Source: Brachionus manjavacas (lineage: Eukaryota; Rotifera; Eurotatoria; Ploima; Brachionidae). From it: a stretch of 64,000 bases of DNA. This document shows, one piece after another, positions 1 through 11,097 of the stretch. Under the pieces are notes generated by a model. It made no database searches. It saw only the letters and a list, made by a program, of their open reading frames with translations, and was not told where the DNA came from. Where the stretch lies: positions 4,323,501 through 4,387,500 of the forward strand of contig JAHQIY010000005.1 of assembly GCA_019054805.1 (NCBI GenBank), written 5' to 3'. Made by a program: the position numbers and the translations under genes. The stretch's first letter is position 1. The number at the start of each line of letters is the position of its first letter.

Positions 1-2
1 TT

Positions 3-322
3 GTGAAGTTCGTTTCAATTCGATCTTTTCAATTCAGAAAAACTTGAATAGCTTTTTTACTAAAAGAGACAATATAGTTCTGTAAAATTCTTAATTATAA
101 GCAAATTTGCTTAAAGCAGTAAAATAAGTCTGAAAAATACTCTGCAATTTGCACGCCATTAAAAAGTATTCTAATCAAGGGTGCAATTACATTGCAGAGT
201 TTTTGCAGACATATATTTTTGGATTAAGCAAAGTCGCTTAACCATTAAGCATTTCTTAGAACTAAATTATCTATTTTTGTAAAAAAGTTATTCAAGTTTT
301 TCCGAATTGAAATGAACTTCAC
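3..322. mobile_element. Palindromic MITE-like element
   Basis: The left end (GTGAAGTTCGTTTCAATTCG at about 3) is repeated in reverse complement at the right end, finishing at about 322. The match continues inward through an AAAAACTTGAATA block and a pair of TTTTTTAC tracts. The centre carries a second inverted pair (CTCTGCAATTTGCAC near 140-154 against GTGCAATTACATTGCAGAG near 181-199). Almost the whole element could therefore fold into one hairpin. It has no coding capacity. This is typical of a non-autonomous DNA transposon (MITE), but superfamily and target duplication cannot be read because the left flank is missing. Confidence 0.6.
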
Positions 323-447
323 ATAAAAGTACATAAAAGTAAAGCCCATAAAAAAACAAATGATTTTTTTGTATTACTTTTTTTGAATAATAGATTTAAT
401 TAGTAATTTATTTAATTGAAAAATAAAGAAATTTTTTTCTAATTTTT

Positions 448-522
448 TACAGGTGAACTTAACATCACAAAAATTTTTACAGGTGAACTGAAGCTCACGA
501 AAGCGTCAGTTCACCAGCTCAC
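448..522. repeat. Short direct and inverted repeats
   Basis: ACAGGTGAACT occurs twice, each time after an AAAATTTTT tract. The second copy forms a small hairpin with GTCAGTTCACC (arms AGGTGAACTGAAGCTCAC and GTCAGTTCACCAGCTCAC are imperfectly complementary). Probably a fragment of another palindromic element. No function is inferred. Confidence 0.35.
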
Positions 523-928
523 AAATTAAAGAAGTTAAAGATGTTCACGAATTAAAGTAGGGCCTGAAATTCTACTTTATTACTTAAGTGTTGCCAGCAA
601 TACGTTCATTCCGATAATTCATGTGTCGAAAATCAATGAGTCAACTGCACCATTGATAAATCAAGAGTTGGAATCAATTGTGAGAATGAAGAAAGACAAC
701 CGATGGGTATGGTTTTTACTGTAATTTACGAAATTTTACAATAATTTTTGAAAAAACTGGTAAAAACAAAAGGGCGAAAAAAAAGCCAATTTTTAAGCAA
801 TTTCTTATAATTTTTGGAAAATTTCAAAAAAAAAAAAATTTACATTTTTTACGAAAATTAACGTAAAAGCCGAATTTTTTAATTTTTAATTTTGTAAAAA
901 ATGGAAAAATAAAGTAAAAGTTTTTATT

Positions 929-1200
929 TAATAATAATAATAATAATAAATATAAGCTACAGCAAGACTAGCTTGCGGAGGTGGCCTACTAGGAGGTCAC
1001 CTATGGTAGCTCCTTGCACATAACACATAGAAAAGTACTGAAAAAAGAAACATTGTTTGAATTTTAGGTTAAGATTACAGATAGAAAAAGCTGTAAAATA
1101 AAAATTTTATAAATTAATGTTCATGTTCAAGATTGTTGACTAGACTGGAAGGCATCGTATCCGTTCTTGAACTAAATCAGTTTGTTTTAAATGTAAAAAA
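929..1200 (-). mobile_element. 5'-truncated LINE 3' end (copy A)
   Basis: On the minus strand this reads as the last residues of a LINE reverse-transcriptase ORF (FKNGYDAFQSSQQS then stop, near 1185-1140). A 3' UTR follows, containing GCTACCATAGGTGACCTCC and a palindromic AGCTTGC block, and the copy ends in a TTATTATTATT tail at 929-950. The same 3' UTR and tail recur at 40200-40353, 53637-53820 and 55923-56470. The tail and 5' truncation are classic signs of target-primed insertion. Confidence 0.6.
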
Positions 1201-2200
1201 TTATGAATTGACCAGTCTCCATTATTTTGAATCACAATTGGGATAAACAAAAAAAATAATTAATTATGTTTTGAACCAAATTTTTTTTATGATACCTATT
1301 TTAAATGACTTATATAGGATAAACATTTTTTTGGTGTTAAATTTTTTTGGAACTTACATTTGGAATACCCAGGACCTCTTCATTATATCCAGGAAAATAT
1401 CCAGGAATATCAGTATCCATCTTCATTTTTTCCTTATTGAAGAACTCTTGTGTCAAATCACCACTGTATGTTAATAATAGCTTTTTTTTAAACTTTTTTT
1501 AAATACTAAATTCGATTTGAAATTTAGATTGTTTTTTTTATCATTGAAAAAAATTATCAATTTCATTTTTTTATTTTTTTTTTTAAAACAATAAATGAGT
1601 TCAATCGACCCTTACAAGGCTTGACACCAGTCTCTTCGATTGAAAGTTAAAGTTAAAAGTTATTCTTAATATTAGACTTAAATAAACTAGAAAAAGATGA
1701 TCATGAACTCACAAAAAAATTCACTAAAGACGATTAAGAAAATAAATTTTGAAATCCAAGTTTAGAAAACCTAAAATTTTTTTGTTAAAAATTAAATTTA
1801 TTACTGATCTTTCATTTTTATGGTATTAAACTAAAATTGTTGTTTTTCCAGAACAATTTGTCTCTAAAGCTTTTAAAAACTCAAGGTTTCAGATAACATA
1901 ACTGATATAAATCAGTGCGAAAATAAATCATTTTAAAATCAAAATTAATCACTGATTTTATTTTCATAAAAAAATATAAAATTTATAATTTTTCAATTGA
2001 TTCTCTAAAATTGGCTGATTACAAGAATTATTTATTTTTGATTAACCACACTTTAAAATGCATAAAATTCAATGAATAAATTTATTTCCATGGCAACACA
2101 AATTAAGGTGTCAAGAATGAATTTTTTAAATTCTTATTCTAGTCTTAATGTTAATTAAAAAAAGAATTATATTTTTCTCAAATCTAATTCTTACTGAGAA
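1201..2200. other. AT-rich flank without a recognised gene
   Basis: About 1 kb of AT-rich DNA between the LINE fragment and the IFT70 start. Open frames here are short and lack recognisable motifs. It should contain the IFT70 promoter and 5' UTR, but no element stands out beyond general A/T tracts. Confidence 0.4.
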
Positions 2201-5200
2201 ATGTCTATGAGATATGACCTTAAAGAAGGTGAAGCCACCTATCGAATTTATTCATTGGTAAGTTTATGCTCTCAGTCGACCATTGAGTAAAAAATTTATC
2301 ATTTAATTTTAGATTCGTGATGGAAAATTTCGTGATGCTATTGATATTTTGAATTATCAAGTACAAATCAATAATAAGGTAAAATTTATATAATGCTTTA
2401 AAGATATAAACTTTACCATATTTTTTAAGTCAAGAGCGGCCCTCTCTTTGCTGGCCTACTGCTATTACTATCTCCAAGATTATGTAAATGCCTCGGACTG
2501 CTATGAACAGCTTTCAAATTTATATCCTGATCAAGATCAGTATAAATTATACTACGCTCAATCATTATACAAATGTGGCTTAAATGCAGAAGCAATGCGA
2601 ATCTCATCACAAATAGAATCTCCAAATTATCTAACTCAAGTATTTTCATCTTTTAATTTTTTATCTTTTATGGAAATTTTTTTTTAAAAGGTTTTAAAAC
2701 TCCAAGCTGCCATTAAATATGCTGAAGATGACATTAAAGGATGCATTGTAATTTTCTAGTTAAAAAAATATAAAAATTAAATAATAAAAAAATATTTTGA
2801 AGGAATTTGTTGATCGTTCATCGAGTTCAGACGATCCTGGAATAGAAATAAACAAAGCTTGCATCTTGTTTAAAGTAAGCAATAAATACGAGCTAAAAGG
2901 AATTAATTATTTTGTTTAGGAAGACAAAATTGAAGCAGCTTTGGAAAGATTTAAACGTGCAGAAAAGATTTTGGGGCTAAAACCGGAAATATCGTACAAT
3001 ATCGCTGTTTGTTATTATAGATTGAGACAATATGATATTTCCTTGAAACATATAGCTGATATAATTGAAAAAGGAATTAAAGAACACCCAGGTATTTTTT
3101 GGCTCCGTCTTTTCAACAACAAAAAAATTTACATTCTTTTAGAGATTTTATTTTAAAATTCTAAGCATGAATGAATGGAAATTAATCAAAAGTTTTTATT
3201 AGATAATTGATAAAATTTTTTTGAAACCAAAAAGTAATTAAATTAGAATTTATAATAAACTGAATAAGCATCGATTTTGACATTTTGAGCTCTAATATTA
3301 TAACTTTAAATAAATTTTTTACAAGTATTAATTCAAAATGAATATTAACATCTAAGTAAACTTAAATTAATTAATTTATTGAAACACATTTTAAAAATTT
3401 ACATTATCTAATATTACAAGGAAATTTAAATTAATCAAAAAAAACTAGTAACTTGAAGAAATATTTTTTTCAATAAAATTTTTTTAGCTTTTCGCTTGAT
3501 GCTTCGACATTCTTTACTTCTGGTGGTGGTTTGTAAAATTCGAGACTGAAATCGGCGCAAACGATACTCTAGCAAGTATTTTGTTAAGAAATTATAAAAG
3601 CACTTTTTTCTATTCGATAGCATCACTTGGCAGAGATATACTCAAAATGCTGAATTAAAGTGAATTTCAAATTCATTAAATCTACCAATTTAAGTTTCAG
3701 TTAAAGTACTACGATATTTTTTTAAGATCGTAAAACAAGATCATAAAGATCTTAGATGCTGCATTTTCCTACAGATTCCTCAAGATTCCTAACAAGAATT
3801 TTCTCATGGGTAACAGTTCGCCAAAAAGTATTCGAAATTTGAATTTTTTTAATAAGAAAATGTTAAAAGTTTAACTTATTAAGTTTAATTTTAATAAGTT
3901 TTCCTTCCTTTTTATATAAAGAGTAGAGTTTAAAAATGATCTTAAAGCTACTCATTACAATTTTAAACGGGTGATCATTTGTTGGCAATAAGATAATTAC
4001 ATGAGCTTAATGATTTCGTGAAAAGTTCAAGCGTTCAAGATTTGAAAAAGCAGTCAGTGCATAGATAAAAAATTTGAATTAAATTTATTTCAAATATTTG
4101 CTTAAATTGATTAAAATTCAATACTTTTTTAAGTTTACTTTTTTATTTATTTCAAAAATTGAGTATTTTAAACAGTTTTGTGATTGTTTTAAAAAGGCAG
4201 GTATTTTTTTCAGCAAAAAGTGTACTAATAAAAGAAAATGATTCTCGGATGAAATATTAATATGCTTAGAAGTTTTGATAGTACGTTTGATAGTACCCAT
4301 AACAATAATTGAGCTGTCATATGAAATTTTTTAAAATTTCTTAAAGTTTAAATTATTTCGATTTCTTACATTATCTGCTAGTCACCATGTGAGTTTCATT
4401 TCTCTTTCCGTGTGATGTCCGAAATGAAGCGACTCAAAATTCTCGTGAAATATTATATTTAAGATTTTCGAGAGATTCCGTAAGATCTGAGAACGGTTCA
4501 AAGGGTTATATTATCTTCTGTGAACACTATCAAATGCCTTCTTAAATTCGATAAAGTTATTTATTAGGGAGACGTTCCATTTCATGTACATCATCATAGA
4601 GCATTTCATTGAGTGAAATATAAATAAGTTGAATATATCAATAATAATCCACCTTTTTAAATAATTAATACCCATCCGATATTATTGATGCTAATCTAAA
4701 ATAATTCACATTAAAAAAATACTTATGCCTATCTTTTTATAAATATTTTCATAAGTTAACTAGGTAAGGCACTACTAGTCTTTTAACGTCATGTTAAAGA
4801 TATGGAAATTAATCATTCATAATAGTTACTGTTTAAAAAAAACTGAGAAAAATATTAGAAAAAATTTTTTATTAAATATGCAATTAAAAATAATTAAATT
4901 TTAGAATAAAAAAAATTTGGTTTAAATTAATAATCTCTGATAGTTAAAATATTATCAAAATAAAATAAAATAATTTAACAATTTTGTTCATTTAAGAGCT
5001 AAGCGTTGGGATGCAAACAGATGGAATAGAGGTTGCTAGCGTTGGAAACACATTGGTACTTCATGAATCTTGTCTGGTCGAAGCTTTCAATTTGAAAGCA
5101 GCCATTCAATTCAATCTGAAAAATAGTAAAACTTTAATTGAAAAAATAAACAAGCTTATAAAATTTAATTTGATTTTGTTAGATAACAATGCAAGAGAAG

Positions 5201-7809
5201 CATTAACAGACATGCCTCCAAGAACCGAGGCTGAACTTGATCCGATCACTTTGCACAACATTGCCGTAATGAATATGGACGAAGAGCCATCTTCTGGCTT
5301 TGAAAAGCTACAATTTTTAATTCAGCAAAACTCGTTTCCTGTCGAAACATTTGCTAATTTGTGCTTTCTGTACGTGAAATACGGTTTTTACAGTTTAGTT
5401 GCCGATGTTCTAGCTGAAAATTCTCATTTAACATTCAAGCATCTCACACCGGTACCGTTTTGCCACATAAATTCTTGAATAATTATTTATTTCTATCTTT
5501 TTTTTAAAAAAAAGTATGAATACGAATTTATTGAAGCTAAAATAATGCAGCAAACATCGCCTGAAGAAGCCTACAGAAAGCTAGAAGATATGGGAATCAA
5601 ACAAATAGACACACTCAGAAAACTTACCAAAGAGGTTCAAGATGTCAGAAAAAGCAATAAAGAGGACCCCATTAAAAAAGCCTTACAAGAATATGATGAT
5701 AATTTAGAAAAGTTAGTTTTAATTTCAAATTTGAATTCAATTTATATCATTTCTTAATTATTTATACTATAATGTCAGGTATATACCAATTTTAATGGCT
5801 CAAGCGAGTATTTATTGGGACATGCAGAATTATTCAGCAATAGAAAAAATTTTCCGTAAATCAGTCGAATTTTGTAGCGACCATGATGTTTGGAGACTCA
5901 ATGTTGGTCATGTATTGTTTATGCAAGACAACAACAAATATCGAGATGCCATCGGTTTTTATGAACCCATTGTTAAAAAACATTATGATAACGTAAATTA
6001 ATGCAAATTTTCTCAAATAATTTCATTATTTTAATATTTCATTTAAGATTCTAAATGTTAGTCCCATAGTTTTGGCAAATCTTTGCGTAACTTACATTAT
6101 GACAAGTCTCAACGAAGAAGTATAATTTTTAAAAAATTTTCTAACTGTATTTTTAAATAAAAGTTAAAAGGCCGAAGAATTAATGAGAAAAATAGAGAGA
6201 GAGGAGGACCATGCTGCAATGGACAATCCTGAGCGAAAATTTTATCATTTATGCATAGTCAACTTAGTCATTGGAACACTTTATTGTGCCAAAGGAAATT
6301 ATGAATTTGGAATTTCTCGAGTGATGAAAAGCTTGGAGCCTTATCAAAAAAAATTGGGAACCGACACTTGGTTCTATACTAAACGTTGTTTTTTGGCCTT
6401 ATTTGAAAACATGTCCAAACATTTGGTTTTGCTCAAAGATTCATTTGTTGGAGAAATAATTCAATTTTTAACACATTGCGAAAGTATGCTTAAATAACAT
6501 TCAATACTTAGAATTAAATTAGCTGACTTCAATATTAATCTAAATTTTTATACTAAGCTTTTATACAACAAAAATTATTTGTAAAATGGGAAAAAAAAGA
6601 TGCGTCATTTTTTACCAATCTTTTTTAAGATTTTATAGAATAATAACTAATTTCACTGATTATTGATCTTATTTAAAAAAATGATAAATTGAAAATTAAA
6701 AATCAGTTCCGTGGATGCAACAAAGTGAAACATTTAATGTTAAATAAACTATCAAAGTTGCACCATGTCGCAATCACCGAACCAATTTTAAATATTTCAA
6801 TAAGGTTAAGGAAAAATACGAAAGTCACAAGTTTCTTACAGCACAAAAAAGTTGTGTTGCTTTGATTTGGAGTTTTTGTTGATTTGATTTTGGTCAATTA
6901 TTTCGTTTGTTACTTGATGGTATTTTCTAATTTTTAACTTTTAGATCTTTTTATTATTTTGTTGTGGATTTCACAAAACCTGATAATTTCTTTAAAAACA
7001 TCTCCATCCAATATCTATATAGGTAATTTTGTTGAACTGAATATTTTGTACATGCGATTTTCTGCATATTTTGATTTTGATTTCAGAATATTATTTTTAG
7101 GATTTTTTAAAAACAAAATTTTTTTTAATTTTATAAATTTAATCTATCATTAAATTCCTCTTATAATTTAAGTCAGCTGATCATTCGATTCAATGAGCGA
7201 ATATTAAAAAACAGCGTTAAATAAATCATATCATTATTCTTAATTTTTCAATAATTTTGTCAAATTAAACAATTAATACAATATTAAGAAAATTAAGTCA
7301 ACATACGTAAGAGAATAATTTTTTTTCGAGTTTGGGATTGAACTCATTATTTGTTCATTCTTCAGTCAGTTTCAGTTTTTGTAATTAATTTATTAATTTA
7401 TGACTGAATATAAACAATAACCAAAGTTTGTTCGAACAAAATGGCCAATTTTGGTTCCTTTTGCTTTGTTACTCTATCTTTATTCATAATTTTGATCGCC
7501 TAACTCGCATCTAAACAATTTTTTAAGATGCTAGTAAATTTTAGATTAGTTTTTGAAAAAAAAATTGTATTAATCACAAATATATTTTCAAAATAATAAA
7601 AATAGAAAAACTTTTATTTTCATATTTTACATTGTTTTTGTTGGTAAACCAAATTTAGCAATAATCATTTTATTTAAGTGTTTGGAAAAGATGTGAAAGC
7701 TAACATTGAATTGCCAATGGATCCTCAGCCAATGCATCCAGGTCGCAATACGGTGGCCTATGAAGCTCGGTATCTCAAATGGATATTATTTGAAATAATT
7801 GACTATTAA
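2201..7809 (+). CDS. IFT70: Intraflagellar transport protein IFT70 (TTC30), 13 exons
   Basis: Encodes about 652 aa, close to the ~665 aa of vertebrate TTC30, a tetratricopeptide-repeat subunit of the IFT-B complex that carries cargo along cilia. Exons: 2201-2257, 2313-2378, 2430-2639, 2691-2747, 2803-2874, 2920-3091, 4997-5125, 5183-5451, 5515-5711, 5779-5992, 6048-6119, 6171-6483 and 7679-7809. All junctions keep frame. Diagnostic blocks are SVGNTLVLHESCLVEAFNLK, ALTDMPPR, FRKSVEFCSDHDVW, AIGFYEPIVKKHYDN and CIVNLVIGTLYCAKGNYEFG. Reading through 6484 gives a false stop at 6497; the last exon restores the family C terminus (PMHPGRNTVAYEAR). A 57-nt segment at 5126-5182 is open in frame but has GT-AG ends, and removing it gives the expected LKN-AREALTDMPP spacing. 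Intron 6 (1.9 kb) holds a LINE remnant. The start is the first Met before EGEATYRIYSLIRDGKF. Confidence 0.93.
3092..4996. other. Large IFT70 intron 6
   Basis: A GT-AG intron of 1905 bp joins phase-1 exons (HP-E-LSVGMQT). Most of it is AT-rich and featureless. The less AT-rich part near 4380-4610 is a decayed LINE reverse-transcriptase piece on the opposite strand, listed separately. Confidence 0.7.
4375..4620 (-). mobile_element. Decayed LINE reverse transcriptase fragment
   Basis: On the minus strand one frame reads NFIEFKKAFDSVHRR (about 4565-4520), which matches the first catalytic-Asp block of non-LTR reverse transcriptases (F-x-D-F-x-K-A-F-D-S-V). It continues, with frame breaks, into VLRSYGIS and HENFESLHFG, resembling the next conserved segment (LLRxYGIP). 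Stops and shifts show it is dead. The wording of the motifs is closer to RTE-like or related clades than to the LINE at 55923-56470, but clade is inference. Confidence 0.6.
6484..7678. other. IFT70 last intron
   Basis: A GT-AG intron of 1195 bp that splits the Met codon (A then TG) in HCE-M-FGK. It is AT-rich with no recognisable coding or repeat content. Open frames within it (for example near 6703-6897 and 6959-7153) look like chance. Confidence 0.7.
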
Positions 7810-7851
7810 ACTGCCATAATTTTTTTTTATAAACTTCATCTCAATTTAAAC

Positions 7852-7857
7852 AATAAA
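7852..7857 (+). terminator. Poly(A) signal of IFT70
   Basis: AATAAA 43 nt after the IFT70 stop, in the 219-bp gap before the convergent PHF14-like gene. Position is right; use is inferred. Confidence 0.5.
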
Positions 7858-7930
7858 AAATTTTTGTGAATTAATTAAATTTATTAAACAAAAACATTTA
7901 GTTAATTATTGAATTTTAATTAGAGAAAGC

Positions 7931-7936
7931 TTTATT
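7931..7936 (-). terminator. Candidate poly(A) signal of the PHF14-like gene
   Basis: TTTATT on the plus strand reads AATAAA on the minus strand, about 95 nt after the stop of the convergent PHF14-like gene. A second copy lies about ten bases further upstream. Confidence 0.35.
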
Positions 7937-8028
7937 AAAGCTTTATTAAATCTGTCAAATAGTGCAATTTAGAGATTAAAAAAACGATGCTAATAAATTA
8001 AAGTCGATAAAAGAAAACAATTGAATGC

Positions 8029-11000
8029 TTATTTAATTTTCCCCAAAGATTTGATATTAGGTGATTTCACTGTGGCTTCTTTTTTGACATTTGTCGAATC
8101 GATTTTGTCTCCAACAGAGTTTTCAATTTCTTCTTTTTGATTTAGCGAATTTTTAAACAATTGACGTGATCGCTTTGGAACATCACTTTCTGCCTCGTTG
8201 CCCGAGTCCACTGGCAAAGCTTTGAATGCTCGGATATTCTTATTCAAAACAGAATTTGATTTGAACTTTCCTTTCGGCGACTCGGATTCATCATCTAAAA
8301 TGTATATAGCTTCCGAATCCGAATCAATGTTTTTTTTAGCCGAGACACTTATGTCATTGTCAGACAAGAGTATTAAGGAACTGTTTTGACTCTCAATCTG
8401 ATTATTTAAATCCTTTTTTGTATCATTTTTTTTTGACTTGACACTCCTTTTTCTCATTTTTTTTTTCGGACTTTCAAAACTTTCCGATTTTTTTTTTAAA
8501 ACACTTTGCTTTCTTTCTCGCCTTGCTCTTTTGCTTTCATTTTCGGTCTCGGGCTCATTTTTCACCAGTTCTTCATCACTATTTTGCTTTTTTTGAACAC
8601 ACCGCACACATTCCCAGCCATATAATTTGGTTTTTTTGGGCACTGATCCTAAAGGAGGATCCAAGCAAACAATGTGATAGATATTTCGGCAGGTATCACA
8701 ATCGATCATTAGATGAGAATTTGTCTTCTGATTGCACACAATACAGCTGTGAAGGAAATTTTAAAAAATTAAAAAATTTAAAAAATTTTCTTGTACCTTG
8801 AATCTATATTTAAATTGTTAACAACATCCACATTTTTACTCTGTTTAAACCATTTACGCTTTGCAGGTGTAATTGATGGTATTTTTGTATCAATTTCTTT
8901 ATCATTTTTTTCACGTTTTTCAGCTATTTCTACAAATTTGAAAATTTTTTCAAAAGAATCTCGCGGATATCTTTCATCCGGCAAAACAATCTTTAGTAAA
9001 CTAGAATACATTTTGAATTTGTCAATCATCTTCTTGTTGATTTCAAGCAGATTTTGACGTTCCCTCAGACCCTAAAAAATTAAATAAATAAAAAAGTTTA
9101 TTTTTAATAATTGATAAGATTTTTTCTATCTGAAAAGCGAAAAAAGTTTATGGTTTAATAAAAAGTTAAATAATTCAAATAAAAGATGTTTTTTTCAACA
9201 ATTAAAAAGAGAAGGATTTGAAAAAAAAATTCTGATCTCACTAGGAAGACCCGTCTGATTTTGTCCGGTCTTGAAACGAGCCTAAAAAATCTTTTAAATT
9301 TTTTAATAGACCTTTAATCATTCAAGCATTTAAAAAATAAAAATCCAACAATTAACGAATGTATTAAAACATTTAAATTTAACAAAAATAATCTCGTTAG
9401 AAATTTTTTCAATAAAATTTTTTATTTTTGAGATTGTTATAATAGAATTCCTTTTACCGATTCATATTTAATTCTAAGATTTGCTTCTTCTTCTGTTAAT
9501 TCGATTTGAGAGTGCTTCAAAATCTCCAACTCTTTTACATACTGAGGTATTTTTATTTCTCTATCTAATTTTAATAATAAAATAAAAAAATAAAATTAAT
9601 TTCAGTACCGAATTACCAATGTAGTATTTGATAAAATCGCTAGTAAAAGTAACAGATGATGTGAAATGGGCTTTTTTCTCCACGCTCAAATTGTTCACTT
9701 CAACTGATTTGTTCTTAGCTAGAAGATTTTTGAGCACTTGAGGACAAGTCGTAAGAAGTCGACTTTTTTTTTGCTCAACTGGTTTAGAAAACATTTTTTC
9801 TTTATCCAATTCATACTTTTCAATAGTCTTTTTAAATTTTCTAATTAACCTTTTCTTTAAAAATAAAAAATTTAATTTAAATAAGTTTAAACCTAAGGTC
9901 CAACCTTGTTTTCGTCAGCTTCAATTTCGAACATTCGTTTATCTCCTAAATTCTTAGATCTATAGCTTGATATCATGGCAAAATAATTATTTTTTCTTGA
10001 TTTAATTAAATTGGGATCATTATGTAATTTACAATATCCTATAAAAGGATCGCCACTATTCTATTCAAAAAAAAATAATACTTTGTCTATTTGATTCCAA
10101 AAATTACTTGAGGATGAAATGGATCAACTAGAAGACCATGCTTTTGGGCACATGTGACATGGAAATAATTTTTACACATGCCTGCATCACATTTTATACA
10201 AACACCGGTTCGGGAATAGCGAACATCGTCACATAGCGAGCAAACATGATCTCCCCAATTTGTACTCGGAATTTCATTTAGAACTACAGGCCAAAGTCTA
10301 TCAGGCCATTGGTAAGCTATTCCAGGTATGTACAAAGCACAAACTATGTGCACAAATTTTCCGTTTTCTGTTTCCTTCAAGAGACCACATTCGGTATTCG
10401 GACAAAGCTCACAGTTTCTTTTAAAACATTTGAGGCCATCTTGATCCACAGTGTTTGGCTCGAATCGATCAATGACCAGGCACGAATTGCAAAACCAGGG
10501 TTCAGTTGAAGCTGTCGAGCCTGAGCTTTGGTACGATTCGGTATCACATACACCATAGCAGCCTTCGTGGGTATTAAAACCACAGGAATCGCATGAAACA
10601 ATTTCATCTGATGTATCACTTGAATTAAAATTGATTCTAATTTTTATTTTTAACAAAAGAAAATATACTTTTCTTCATTTAGACAGATGCAGCAAATATT
10701 AAAATTTTTTATTTTTGGTAATTTTGGTTTTTCAGCTACGCTTTGTTTTGGAATCGAGTCAAGTTCGGACTCGAAGTATATTTTAGAGGCTATCAGATAT
10801 TTTTTTATAAAAACTTTTTATTTTCTTTTAGAAATACTTTTTGCTTGTTGAATTTGATTGCTATCTGATTCACTTTCTTCATTTTCAGATTCGTCACTTT
10901 CCGAATTGTCACTTTCCGATTCATCAGAATCGATTGAAACATCTTTTTTATTTAAGTTTTTTAAACAATAAAATTGAGCATAAAAATAAACCTTCTCCGC

Positions 11001-11097
11001 AGACAAAATCTTCGTCACTACTAGACTCGGATCCATCTTCACCATTGAGCAGTTTACTGGCAAATATCGATGCAAGGCTTTCTTTTTGAGGCCTCAT
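8029..11097 (-). CDS. PHF14: PHF14-like PHD-finger chromatin protein, 9 exons
   Basis: About 784 aa. Exons on the minus strand: 11097-10992, 10942-10838, 10789-10669, 10636-10108, 10060-9905, 9854-9617, 9564-9458, 9071-8797 and 8746-8029. All phases agree. The order is an acidic N terminus (SSSDEDF, then a Ser/Asp/Glu tract), PHD1 starting at CCICLNEEK and ending PWFCNSC, and an extended PHD (CELCPNTECGLLKE, VHIVCALYIPGIAY, RTGVCIKCDAGMCKNYFHV). A linker follows (DPFIGYCKLHNDP, then FTSDFIKYYI and a helical stretch), then another PHD (CIVCNQKT, DCDTC, VCLDPPL, WECVRC). The tail is basic and Ser-rich with ERKQSVLKKK. Vertebrate PHF14 binds histone H3 tails and represses transcription. Vertebrate PHF14 has one more C-terminal PHD after the QSVLxKK block; here the protein ends without it. 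The start is the first Met before SLASIFASKLL. Confidence 0.88.

Noticed and set aside
931..950. ATA/ATT microsatellites as independent simple repeats
   Set aside because: At all four sites the trinucleotide run is joined to the same LINE 3' UTR, so it is the retroposon tail and not a separate repeat.
6484..6497. Stop codon at 6497 as the end of IFT70
   Set aside because: It lies just past a GT donor. The exon at 7679-7809 supplies the conserved family C terminus in the right phase.
8198..9057. Plus-strand open frames at 8198-8389, 8523-8801 and 8791-9057
   Set aside because: They are antisense shadows of the PHF14-like exons, which carry clear PHD cysteine patterns on the minus strand.
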